Shown in pieces: positions 21,369 to 29,235 of a stretch of 29,287 nt of DNA. How positions within the stretch are numbered: the stretch's first letter is position 1; each line of letters opens with the position of its first letter. Where the stretch lies: contig JAJYVJ010000006.1 of assembly GCA_021792045.1 (NCBI GenBank), forward strand, positions 1 to 29,287, given 5' to 3'. The translations under genes and the position numbers were made by a program. The notes under the pieces were generated by a model, which was not told the origin of the DNA, made no database searches, and was given only the letters and a program-made list of their open reading frames with translations. The DNA comes from Thermoplasmata archaeon (GTDB lineage: Archaea > Thermoplasmatota > Thermoplasmata > Thermoplasmatales > Thermoplasmataceae).

Positions 21369-22817
21369 ATGGAAGCAGAATATGAAAAAGACGCTGAAAT
21401 GGAAAAATTGATAGAGGATTTGAAGACCTCAAGGGCAAAACAGGAAGACTGGGAGTTTCATGATCCGGAAAGGTCCGTTTATTCTACTGGAAGGGGACTC
21501 AACAAGAATGTTGTAGAAGAAATTTCTGAAATAAAGAAAGAACCAGACTGGATGAGGAGACTCAGACTCCGTTCTCTTGAAATATTCCTTTCAAAACCTG
21601 TGCCGACGTGGGGTCCTGATCTCTCTGGGATCGAATGGGACAATATCAAGTACTACACGAGACCGGGAGAAGAGACTACTAATGACTGGGATGAGGTCCC
21701 GGATCAGATAAAGAACACGTTTGAGAAGTTGGGCATACCTGAGATGGAACAGAAATATCTTGCAGGCTCAGTTGCACAATATGACAGTGAGGGCGTTTAT
21801 CATAACCTCAGGAAGGTCTGGGAAGATAAGGGCGTACTGTTCATGGATCTCGATTCTGCTGTTCAAAAATATCCAGATCTTGTGAAAGAATATATGTGCA
21901 AGGCCGTTCCACCTTCAGATAACAAATTTGCCGCTCTGAATGGTGCAGTATGGAGTGGCGGATCATTCCTATATGTTCCTCCAAACGTCCAGATAGACAT
22001 GCCGCTTCAAACTTACTTTAGGATGAACGGTGAGGCCACCGGACAGTTTGAGCACACCATCGTGGTAGCAGATGAAGGATCGAAAGTACACTATATAGAA
22101 GGATGCACGGCTCCGCGTTACGATTCGAATTCCCTGCACAGTGCAATTGTCGAAATCTATGTTAAAAAGAATGCAAAGGCAAAGTACACAAGTGTCCAGA
22201 ACTGGTCAAAGAGTGTGTATAACATGCCGACAAAGAGGGCCTGGGTAGATGAAAATGGGCAGATGGAATGGGTAGGTGGTTCTCTTGGATCAAAGATCAC
22301 CATGCTGTACCCGTCTTCGTATCTCAGAGGACCTCACGCTTCGGCACATAATCTTAACATTTCTCTCGCGGGTCCAGGTACTATCAAGGACACCGGCGCT
22401 AAAGCCTTACACCTTGCACCTTATACGAGCTCAAAGATAGTGGCAAAAAGCATAAGCATAGACGACGGGAAGGCCATATATCGTGGTCTCTTAAGAATGA
22501 ACAAGGGAGCAGTGTATTCTAAAAGCCATGTGCAGTGTGATGCCCTTCTCATAAATGACAATTCACAGAGTTTCACGTATCCACATGACGAAATATACGA
22601 ACCTACCGCATCGTTCGGCCATGAAGCTACAGTCGGAAAAATTGGAACAGATGAATTAACATACTTGAGATCGAGAGGGTTGAGCGAAGAGGAAGCCAGC
22701 TCTATGATAGTTCTTGGATTCCTTGACGATGTCATGAGGGAAATACCCATGGAATTTGCACTTGAGATGAACAGACTCATAAAACTAGAGATGACAAAAT
22801 TAGGCGCAGTCGGATGA
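21369..22817 (+). CDS. sufB: Fe-S assembly scaffold SufB
   Basis: A 482-aa scaffold subunit that forms the SufBC2D complex on which clusters are built. Typical SufB regions: Trp-Met-Arg-Arg-Leu-Arg-Leu-Arg-Ser-Leu near the N-terminus, Ala-Ala-Leu-Asn-Gly-Ala-Val-Trp-Ser-Gly-Gly-Ser-Phe, Tyr-Ile-Glu-Gly-Cys-Thr-Ala-Pro, the beta-helix core, and Val-Gln-Cys-Asp-Ala-Leu-Leu-Ile, whose Cys matches the essential scaffold Cys (C405 in E. coli). The end contains Gly-His-Glu-Ala-Thr-Val-Gly-Lys-Ile. Length matches the family. It starts 11 nt after sufC with AGGTGAT six nt before the ATG, and sufD follows after 6 nt. Confidence 0.97.
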   Translation: MEAEYEKDAEMEKLIEDLKTSRAKQEDWEFHDPERSVYSTGRGLNKNVVEEISEIKKEPDWMRRLRLRSLEIFLSKPVPTWGPDLSGIEWDNIKYYTRPGEETTNDWDEVPDQIKNTFEKLGIPEMEQKYLAGSVAQYDSEGVYHNLRKVWEDKGVLFMDLDSAVQKYPDLVKEYMCKAVPPSDNKFAALNGAVWSGGSFLYVPPNVQIDMPLQTYFRMNGEATGQFEHTIVVADEGSKVHYIEGCTAPRYDSNSLHSAIVEIYVKKNAKAKYTSVQNWSKSVYNMPTKRAWVDENGQMEWVGGSLGSKITMLYPSSYLRGPHASAHNLNISLAGPGTIKDTGAKALHLAPYTSSKIVAKSISIDDGKAIYRGLLRMNKGAVYSKSHVQCDALLINDNSQSFTYPHDEIYEPTASFGHEATVGKIGTDELTYLRSRGLSEEEASSMIVLGFLDDVMREIPMEFALEMNRLIKLEMTKLGAVG

Positions 22818-22823
22818 TCATAC

Positions 22824-24071
22824 ATGGAGACCTACCAGGAAACTTTAAAATCACTTCTCAACGATGAAGCTTACAGTTATAGGAGAGATGCTTTTCTCCA
22901 ATTTCTTAAGGCTCCTATCCGGACATATAAAGAGAGCCCCACTGTAAAAGACTACGTTGAGATTTCTGAGGACGAACTTAAAAGAATGATACTGGGTTCA
23001 TTCCCAGAAACTAGTAAAGATAGAGTTCCACTTGGAAATCATGACATTCTAGTAAACAACGAAAACGTTTCGTTTTCCTCGTCTCTACAGGATAGGGGAA
23101 TCATTGTTTCTGATCTAAAATCGGCGATTTCTTCTAACAAGGACCTTATGGAAAAGTATGTTTATCCAAGATTGGGCGACGATCGGGATGAATTCCTTAT
23201 CAACTCAGCCTGGCGCAATGGCCTGTTTGTTTTCATTCCCGATAATACAGACGTAGTGATCAATGTTGAAAACATGATAAAATCCGAGGTTTCAATAGCT
23301 CAGAAGTATGTAATAATATCCGGAAAGAATGCAAATGTGACTTATTCGGATAACTTCGGCTCCGCTGGACAGGGCGATGGTATCCAGGGAAAGACGATAT
23401 ACTTTTTCCTCGGTGAGGGAACAAAAGTACACTATCATTACTTCCAGGAAAAATTTCCTGAGGTCACAGATATCACTTACGTGAAAGAATTCATGGATAA
23501 ATATTCTGAATTTGCTTTTTACCATGCAAACAGGGGGGCTTATAAAACAATATTCACAGATAAATCGGTGCAGTTTGGGGAAATGTCTACATTCAAGGTT
23601 GCCGGCGTGAGTTTCAGCAGTGGATCGCAGAAGATGAGTATCACTGATAGCAGTTTCCAGGAGGCGGAGACAACTGTTTCAGACATCCATGTCCGTGGAG
23701 TTGTAACTGGAAATAGCTCTACAATCCATAAAGGAAGCATAGATCTCGAGGAAAATTCAAAGAAATCGACTGGCTTCTATGATTCAAGGATTCTTTTACT
23801 TTCAAAGGACGGATATGCAAATAGCAAACCAGCCCTTATGATCAAGAACAGCAACACAAGATCAAAACATGGATCGTCTATCAGCAACGTTGATGATGAA
23901 CAGATATTCTATCTCAGTTCCCGTGGAATACCAAGAAACATTGCAAAAGGGATAATAACTACCGGCTTTGTTTCGTCCATTCTTGATAGTGCCGAGGACA
24001 AGAGATTCATGGAAAGAGTTTACAAACTTGCAGAAGATCTGGGATCAAATGTTATCTCCGCTCCAGATTAA
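22824..24071 (+). CDS. sufD: Fe-S assembly protein SufD
   Basis: A 415-aa paralogue of SufB. The beta-helix core is followed by Ser-Lys-His-Gly-Ser-Ser-Ile-Ser-Asn-Val-Asp-Asp-Glu-Gln-Ile-Phe-Tyr-Leu, where the His matches the functional His of E. coli SufD (H360) and Asp-Glu-Gln-Ile-Phe-Tyr-Leu is a SufD/SufB hallmark. The N-terminal 100 residues are divergent, as usual for SufD, and contain the Ser-Phe-Pro / Pro-Ile-Arg-Thr-Tyr type segment. It closes the SufBC2D set and overlaps the sufS start by 23 nt. Confidence 0.95.
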   Translation: METYQETLKSLLNDEAYSYRRDAFLQFLKAPIRTYKESPTVKDYVEISEDELKRMILGSFPETSKDRVPLGNHDILVNNENVSFSSSLQDRGIIVSDLKSAISSNKDLMEKYVYPRLGDDRDEFLINSAWRNGLFVFIPDNTDVVINVENMIKSEVSIAQKYVIISGKNANVTYSDNFGSAGQGDGIQGKTIYFFLGEGTKVHYHYFQEKFPEVTDITYVKEFMDKYSEFAFYHANRGAYKTIFTDKSVQFGEMSTFKVAGVSFSSGSQKMSITDSSFQEAETTVSDIHVRGVVTGNSSTIHKGSIDLEENSKKSTGFYDSRILLLSKDGYANSKPALMIKNSNTRSKHGSSISNVDDEQIFYLSSRGIPRNIAKGIITTGFVSSILDSAEDKRFMERVYKLAEDLGSNVISAPD

Positions 24072-25329
24072 GAAAGATTTTCCTATTTTTGAAAAACTTG
24101 GTCCGGAATATTCTTATTTAGACAATGCTGCGACGAGCCAGAAACCGTATTCCGTCATAAGGGCCATGGAAGAATTTTACGAACTTCATAACAGCAACGT
24201 ACACAGGGGGATTTACAGGTTAAGCGAAGAAGCTACGAACCTGTACGAGAGATCAAGGGAGAATGTTTCGGCTTTCATTAATTCAAAAGATTCAAGGCAA
24301 ATTGTGTTTGTCCGGAATACCACGGAGGCAATTAACCTGCTGTCATACACTCTTGGAAGGGAATTGAAAAAAGACGATGAAATACTTATCACCATCCTAG
24401 AGCACCATTCCAATATCGTTCCATGGCAGTTTCTCTCAGAAAAAGGCGTCAGATTACGATATGTGATGCTGAATCCAGATATGACACTCGATATGGATGA
24501 TCTGCAGCGAAAGCTAACAAAAAAGACAAGAATCGTTAGCATAGCACAGAGCTCGAACGTCCTTGGGACGATAAGCGATGTTAAGGAGATAGGAAAGATC
24601 GCCCATGAAAATGGATCTACCTTTGTGGTTGATGCGGCTCAGAGCGTACCGCATATGCCGGTCGATGTAACAGACATCGATGCAGACTTCCTTGCGTTCT
24701 CAGGGCACAAGATGCTTGGACCAACTGGTATAGGGGTGCTTTATGGAAAATATGACCTGCTTGATAGGATGCCCCCTTTTATGGGTGGAGGGGAGATGAT
24801 AAGCGCTGTTTATCAGGATCATTCAACATACGCAGACGTCCCACAAAAATATGAGGCTGGGACGCCAAACATAGAAGGAGCTGTGGGCCTTTCTTCTGCT
24901 GTGAATTATCTCAGGGCCCTTGGAATGGATCAGGTAAGAGAACATGAGAAGGAACTAATCGAATACACGCTGAAGAAGGAAGAAGAACACAATGTGCCGG
25001 ATCTAATTTCATACGGTCCCAGAAATACAGAAGTTCGATCCGGAGTCTATTGCTTCAACATAGGAGAGATGTCCCCTCTGAATATAAACAACCTCGCCCA
25101 TGAGGAGGGCGTTCAGATGAGCCAGGCAATCCACCCGCATGACGTTTCAGAGATGTTGGATGATGGAAATGTGGCGGTTAGATCAGGGCATCACTGTGCA
25201 ATGCCACTCGCGGAGTTTCTTAACGTGGTTGCGACGTCACGTGCATCATATTATATATACAATACAAGGGAGGATGTAGACAGACTGTTCAACGTACTAG
25301 TAAAGGTGGTGAAAAAGTACGGACGATGA
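24049..25329 (+). CDS. sufS: Cysteine desulfurase SufS
   Basis: A 426-aa PLP enzyme that takes sulfur from cysteine for cluster assembly. Visible residues: Asp-Asn-Ala-Ala-Thr-Ser (24-30), His119-His120-Ser-Asn, Asp195-Ala-Ala-Gln, the PLP lysine in Ser-Gly-His-Lys221-Met-Leu-Gly-Pro-Thr-Gly, and the persulfide Cys383 in Arg-Ser-Gly-His-His-Cys-Ala. The short Cys loop marks the group II (SufS) type. I start it at the ATG 24049, because the longer frame from 23968 only adds residues read out of frame inside sufD. An extra ~20 residues (about 340-361) precede the His-Pro-His-Asp motif compared with usual SufS proteins. The gene is translationally coupled to sufD. Confidence 0.95.
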   Translation: MLSPLQIKKDFPIFEKLGPEYSYLDNAATSQKPYSVIRAMEEFYELHNSNVHRGIYRLSEEATNLYERSRENVSAFINSKDSRQIVFVRNTTEAINLLSYTLGRELKKDDEILITILEHHSNIVPWQFLSEKGVRLRYVMLNPDMTLDMDDLQRKLTKKTRIVSIAQSSNVLGTISDVKEIGKIAHENGSTFVVDAAQSVPHMPVDVTDIDADFLAFSGHKMLGPTGIGVLYGKYDLLDRMPPFMGGGEMISAVYQDHSTYADVPQKYEAGTPNIEGAVGLSSAVNYLRALGMDQVREHEKELIEYTLKKEEEHNVPDLISYGPRNTEVRSGVYCFNIGEMSPLNINNLAHEEGVQMSQAIHPHDVSEMLDDGNVAVRSGHHCAMPLAEFLNVVATSRASYYIYNTREDVDRLFNVLVKVVKKYGR

Positions 25330-25351
25330 GGATATTTACGTTGAGATTATA

Positions 25352-25711
25352 ATGGATCATTACAGGAATCCTCACAACTACGGCATAGTTCAGAATGCAG
25401 CTTCCAAGATCATCGAATATAATCCAGTTTGTGGTGACACGATACAGATTACAATCAGCGTAGAAAATGGAAAGATTTCGGATGCTAAATTTATCGGCCG
25501 CGGATGCTCTATTAGCCAGGCATCTGCTTCCATTCTCACGGATATGGTTAAGGGGATGCCTTTAGAAGAGGCTAAAAATATCGACGAGGACAAATATATT
25601 AAGTCTCTCGGCATCACTCTGGGGCCGAGTAGGGAAAAATGCGCCCTTCTGGCCGTGAATGCTTTGAAAAAATGCATTAAAGATTATCAAAAAGGAGAAG
25701 AATCTAAATGA
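25352..25711 (+). CDS. sufU: SufU/IscU-type Fe-S assembly protein, start disrupted
   Basis: A 119-aa protein with the three conserved cysteines of the U-type fold: Val-Cys-Gly-Asp, Gly-Cys-Ser-Ile-Ser-Gln-Ala-Ser-Ala-Ser and Lys-Cys-Ala-Leu. The Cys-Gly-Asp and Gly-Cys-Ser-Ile-Ser motifs are SufU-like, but the ~20-residue insertion before the last Cys that marks Bacillus SufU is absent. It probably accepts sulfur from SufS or supplies its sulfur-transfer partner. The usual N-terminus (Ile-Tyr-x-Glu-Ile-Ile-x-Asp-His-Tyr) continues upstream in frame back to 25313, yet no ATG, GTG or TTG precedes the ATG at 25352. An ATG at 25326 would fit if one base were added after it. See findings. The stop overlaps the ferredoxin start (ATGA). 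Confidence 0.9.
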   Translation: MDHYRNPHNYGIVQNAASKIIEYNPVCGDTIQITISVENGKISDAKFIGRGCSISQASASILTDMVKGMPLEEAKNIDEDKYIKSLGITLGPSREKCALLAVNALKKCIKDYQKGEESK

Positions 25712-25908
25712 AATATTCAGTATCTGTCAACAAAGAAAAATGCATAGGAGATGCTATATGCACGGCATTATGCAGCAACTGGTACATGGATGCAAATGGA
25801 AAAGCGCAGTTTAGAAAGAAAATAATAAACGATGAAGAATACGCTGAAAATAAAGAGGCGGAAGATTCCTGCCCCATAGGCGTTATAAAGATCATGATGC
25901 TTGAATAA
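25708..25908 (+). CDS. Single-cluster ferredoxin with Asp ligand (Pyrococcus type)
   Basis: A 66-aa ferredoxin. Ligands read Cys12-x2-Asp15-x2-Cys18-x3-Cys22 and Cys55-Pro, so Asp replaces the second Cys exactly as in the Pyrococcus furiosus [4Fe-4S] ferredoxin, whose Cys-Ile-Gly-Asp-Ala-Ile-Cys start is identical here. Such clusters convert readily between 3Fe and 4Fe forms. The extra Cys of the Pyrococcus disulfide partner site is absent on the C-terminal side. AAGGAG lies ten nt before the ATG. As the last gene of the suf operon it may be the electron donor for assembly or a first client protein. Its 3' end overlaps the convergent glyS gene by 17 bp. Confidence 0.93.
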   Translation: MKYSVSVNKEKCIGDAICTALCSNWYMDANGKAQFRKKIINDEEYAENKEAEDSCPIGVIKIMMLE

Positions 25909-27343
25909 TCTCAGGAAAATCCACTGTCAGAGATTTTTTTAAGAGATCATCTTTTTTTATCCTTGCCTGTTTTGTGGTATCGCGATCCCTTATAGTTACA
26001 CTGTCATCGTTTAGAGTGTCCCTATCAAAAGTTATGCATATGGGAGTACCGATTTCATCCTGTCTTGCATACCTGCGGCCAATTGATCCGGATTTGTCGA
26101 AAATGACATACGGATCTATTACCCTTAATTTCTCGAAAAATTCTTCTGCCATTGTATCTATGCCATCCTTATTCACCAGAGGAAGAATTGCTGCATGGTA
26201 TGGCGCTATCGCAGGCTTCAGCCGCATTACCTTATAGCCATTCTCCCTGGTATAGTACGAATGCATCATCACGGCAAGCACTATTCTGTCGATGCCATAT
26301 GAGGGTTCTATTATCGAAGGGATAATTTCCTCTTCATCAACCTTGACGTGCATGGATTCACCCGACGCAGTTTCATGGTTCTTGAGGTCATCACGATCTG
26401 CTATGCCAACGAGTTCTACCCATTCCCCATCTAGGAGAACTTCCGCATCCCAAGAATCTCTCGAATAATGGGCCCTTTCATCATCGTGATGCTGCCTGAA
26501 TCGTATTTGATCAGGATTAATACCTGCACTAACAAGCAATTCATGAGTCTTGTTTAAAAAATACGAGAGCGCATTGCTGCTCAGAATCCCGGAGGAGTAC
26601 AGATCGAATACGTTGCCTGTCAATTCTCTCCCATCCTTGGTCAGAACAGTTAACTTCCTTTGCCTTTCTAGCTCCTTCCAGTACTTTTTCACAGGATGGA
26701 CAAACACCTCAACCTCACCCTGGCTGAATTCTCTCAGTCTTATCAGCGACTGTCTGGGAGATATCTCATTCCTGAAACCCTTTCCGTACTGAGCGGTAAC
26801 CATGGGAATCCGTCCCCTGTTGACATTATTAAGAAGCTTGAAATTCACAAAGATTCCCTGAGCTGTTTCAGGCCGCAGGTAGAGGTCGCCTGAAGAGCCC
26901 TGACTCGGAAGCCTGAACATTTGATAGAATTCCTTTGCTTCCGTTATACGCGCTCCGCATACAGGACATTTAACTATGTGGGTGTCCAGTACATTCTGTG
27001 CAGAAGCTATGTCGCCTGCAGGCAAATCAATATTGTTATATTTTAGTATAGATTCTAGCTTTTGCTTAGTATGGCAATTTGAGCATTCAGCACCTATATC
27101 ATAGAATCTTGCTATATGTCCTGAGGCATTGAAAACAGTATGGGGGACCATAACTGGTGTATCAATAAAGATTGCCCCCTCTCTCAAATATGCTGCCTTC
27201 CAGAGGTTAACAATATTGTCCCTTAACAGGACACCGAGAGGCCCGTAATCATATAGACCAGATTCACCGCCATAAATGGAGAAAGATGGCCAGAAGAACC
27301 CTCGCCTTTTTGCAAGTTCTACAATGTTCTCGTAAACGCTAAT
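25892..27343 (-). CDS. glyS: Glycyl-tRNA synthetase, archaeal class II, with non-canonical start
   Basis: A ~483-aa enzyme that charges tRNA-Gly. N-terminal part: Ala-Lys-Arg-Arg-Gly-Phe-Phe-Trp-Pro-Ser-Phe and Tyr-Asp-Tyr-Gly-Pro-Leu-Gly (motif 1 region); then Cys-Ser-Asn-Cys and Cys-Pro-Val-Cys (zinc pair), motif 2 in Phe-Arg-Asn-Glu-Ile-Ser-Pro-Arg, motif 3 in Gly-Ile-Asp-Arg, and a C-terminal anticodon-binding domain with Ala-Pro-Tyr-His-Ala. The conserved N-terminus extends well upstream of the first legal codon (TTG 27187), back to an in-frame TAA at 27349-27347. The only plausible start is the ATT at 27343, preceded by AGGAGTGTGAG. It follows the CBS gene by a few bases on the same strand. 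Confidence 0.92.
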   Translation of the reverse strand: MSVYENIVELAKRRGFFWPSFSIYGGESGLYDYGPLGVLLRDNIVNLWKAAYLREGAIFIDTPVMVPHTVFNASGHIARFYDIGAECSNCHTKQKLESILKYNNIDLPAGDIASAQNVLDTHIVKCPVCGARITEAKEFYQMFRLPSQGSSGDLYLRPETAQGIFVNFKLLNNVNRGRIPMVTAQYGKGFRNEISPRQSLIRLREFSQGEVEVFVHPVKKYWKELERQRKLTVLTKDGRELTGNVFDLYSSGILSSNALSYFLNKTHELLVSAGINPDQIRFRQHHDDERAHYSRDSWDAEVLLDGEWVELVGIADRDDLKNHETASGESMHVKVDEEEIIPSIIEPSYGIDRIVLAVMMHSYYTRENGYKVMRLKPAIAPYHAAILPLVNKDGIDTMAEEFFEKLRVIDPYVIFDKSGSIGRRYARQDEIGTPICITFDRDTLNDDSVTIRDRDTTKQARIKKDDLLKKSLTVDFPEIIQAS

Positions 27344-27358
27344 AGTTTACTCACACTC

Positions 27359-28216
27359 CTATTGTGCTTTCTTCGTTTCGAATATTCGCATTATCTGAAT
27401 ATCATAAAGCATGCCAACGAGTTTCCCCTGATGATCAACTACAGGAAGTTGGTTGTAGTTGCCTTTCTCCATCTTCGCAACGGCAGAAGAAATTTTGTCC
27501 ACGGTCGTCGCTATCTCTGGGTTCTTGACCATTATGCTCTTGATTGGCTTTTTGGGCAACTCAATGTTGCTTTTCTCTATGACGTAGGTAACTACATTCC
27601 TTATGCCGTCCCATGACCATGGATCTTCATCATCAGCCATGCCAGTTTCTGTCAGTATGACACTTGACTTTATGTTTACTTTGTCAAATATGTCCCTATC
27701 GGTTATCAGGCCCAAGAGTTCGCCTCTCTCGTTAACAACTGGACATGAATAGACGCGTGATAGCCTCATGGTAAAGGAAGCAACATTTATCGGGGTGTTT
27801 TCCCACAACGGAACGGAAATTGAATTCAATACCTCCTTCACCTTCTCAGTGCCGTGCAGTTCTTTTACAACAGGAAGAATATTTTGAGGTGTCAATATAC
27901 CGACGACCTTTTTACTCGAGTCTACGACTGCGAGGTGCCTCCTATTTTGCAAAAGCATCTCTTTAGCAGCTGCTTCAACAGAATCGTTCACAGAAACGGA
28001 TTTGGCGCGCCTCATAACTATGGCTGCCTGAGTTTCATCTGGATGATCGAACACATCACGCCTGCTGATCATCCCTGCATATTTGCCAGAGGAATTTACC
28101 AGTGGGAGCCCGGTTATGTTTTCCTTGATTAGGATTTTGATTATATCCGAAACATTACTGGGAATTTTATGTATTATCGGATCTTTAGTCATGATTTCCT
28201 TTACTTTCTTGGGCAT
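27359..28216 (-). CDS. Protein with four CBS domains
   Basis: A 285-aa protein made of two Bateman pairs. Each CBS repeat begins with a Met-x-Lys-Asp/Asn-Pro-type segment: Ile-Met-Thr-Lys-Asp-Pro at the N-terminus, Arg-Arg-Ala-Lys-Ser-Val-Ser-Val, the repeat near Ser-Val-Pro-Leu-Trp-Glu-Asn-Thr, and Ile-Met-Val-Lys-Asn-Pro-Glu-Ile near the end, each followed by a Gly-hydrophobic-Ile/Leu-Thr-x-x-Asp/Asn-Ile strand-helix. Such proteins bind adenine nucleotides and usually act as energy sensors or as partners of other enzymes. No catalytic domain is attached. I prefer the ATG at 28216: a TATA box at 28246-28236 places transcription there (leaderless), while a TTG at 28231 lies too close to it. 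glyS follows on the same strand, so they may be coexpressed. Confidence 0.9.
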   Translation of the reverse strand: MPKKVKEIMTKDPIIHKIPSNVSDIIKILIKENITGLPLVNSSGKYAGMISRRDVFDHPDETQAAIVMRRAKSVSVNDSVEAAAKEMLLQNRRHLAVVDSSKKVVGILTPQNILPVVKELHGTEKVKEVLNSISVPLWENTPINVASFTMRLSRVYSCPVVNERGELLGLITDRDIFDKVNIKSSVILTETGMADDEDPWSWDGIRNVVTYVIEKSNIELPKKPIKSIMVKNPEIATTVDKISSAVAKMEKGNYNQLPVVDHQGKLVGMLYDIQIMRIFETKKAQ

Positions 28217-28231
28217 AGACAACGTAATCAA

Positions 28232-28578
28232 TGACTAATATATTAATTACTTTCTATTCACAATAACCAATATTTTAACAATTCGCTTTTTTCCACCATC
28301 TGCTAAGGTAAATTTGATTGAACCACTCTAAGAAAGGCCGAAAGGGGAGGAATGATATTTTTAAAGGGAATTAGAAGCAATTCACGGCGTTTCATTCTAA
28401 AGTGGACACAACAGATGATACTCGGATATAAAATTCAGGTTTTCTAAGAACATTAGCCATTGGAAGGAGAACATCTCTTCACATATCGTACTGAGCGAGA
28501 AAAGGCACATTTTGATGAGAGACCATGAACATTAGCAACAAATTTAAAGCATAATGCGTTAACACTATTGGTGTTATT
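28232..28578. other. 347-nt divergent intergenic region between the CBS gene and UPF0173 gene
   Basis: The left end holds the CBS-gene TATA box (minus strand, 28246-28236). The right end holds AATTTAAA at 28541-28548, centred about 34 nt before the plus-strand ATG at 28579, giving a leader of about 8 nt. The middle has a purine-rich patch near 28334-28354 and no convincing gene, repeat or hairpin. Confidence 0.5.
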
Positions 28579-29235
28579 ATGGTTACACTGAAATGGCTTG
28601 GACACGCTGCGTGGATGGTCGATTTCTCTAAGGCGAGAGTCATAATTGATCCTTTTCTAACAGATAACCCAAAATCCGCTATGAAAGAATCAGAGATTGA
28701 AAAGGTGGATTATATCGCCGTAACGCACAATCATTTTGATCACGTCGGAGATACGTTTAAGATTGCGAAGAGAACTGGAGCAAAAATTGTCGGAATGTTT
28801 GAATTATCGCAGCTCGATACAGAGGGAATCTCACAGGAAAAGTTTATTGGGTTGAATAAGGGCAGCATGACTGATTTTGGAGAAGTAAAATTTGGCCTGA
28901 CTGCTGCAGTTCACAGTGGAAACGAGAGTGGGGTGTTGGTATCAGGCGATTCAAAGACAATATATCATGCAGGAGACACGGCACTGTTCGGAGACATGAA
29001 GTATATAGGAGAACTTTATCACCCTGATGTTGCGCTCCTCCCTATTGGAGGGTATTATACCATGGGCCCAAAGGAAGCCGCAATAGCCGCAAAACTCATA
29101 GGCGCGAAAATAACCGTACCCATGCACTACAATACGTTCCCTGCAATTTCACAGGATCCCAACGAATTCAAGAAACTTGTTGGAAACTCGTCTGATGTAA
29201 GGGTGCTGGAACCTGGCCAGTCTTTCCAGGTATAA
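28579..29235 (+). CDS. UPF0173-type metal-dependent hydrolase (metallo-beta-lactamase fold)
   Basis: A 218-aa soluble protein with the fold's metal motif Thr-His-Asn-His-Phe-Asp-His-Val-Gly-Asp (H-x-H-x-D-H), an opening Trp-Leu-Gly-His-Ala-Ala strand, His113 in Ala-Ala-Val-His-Ser-Gly, the bridging Asp in Tyr-His-Ala-Gly-Asp-Thr, and a late His in Val-Pro-Met-His-Tyr-Asn-Thr. This is the pattern and length of the UPF0173/UlaG-like group, which has two metal sites but no settled substrate. The gene stands alone with its own TATA box and near-leaderless start. The complete metal set means it is likely active. Confidence 0.92.
   Translation: MVTLKWLGHAAWMVDFSKARVIIDPFLTDNPKSAMKESEIEKVDYIAVTHNHFDHVGDTFKIAKRTGAKIVGMFELSQLDTEGISQEKFIGLNKGSMTDFGEVKFGLTAAVHSGNESGVLVSGDSKTIYHAGDTALFGDMKYIGELYHPDVALLPIGGYYTMGPKEAAIAAKLIGAKITVPMHYNTFPAISQDPNEFKKLVGNSSDVRVLEPGQSFQV

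Noticed and set aside
23968..24048. Longer start for sufS inside sufD
   Set aside because: The added 27 residues are sufD sequence read in another frame; the family begins close to the Met at 24049.
25310..25711. SufS-SufU fusion by programmed frameshift
   Set aside because: No slippery heptamer is evident at the sufS stop, and a tga at 25310-25312 closes the sufU frame just upstream; a start-codon lesion is simpler.
25892..27187. glyS starting at the TTG 27187
   Set aside because: This removes the conserved motif 1 region encoded in frame just upstream; the truncated enzyme would not be functional.
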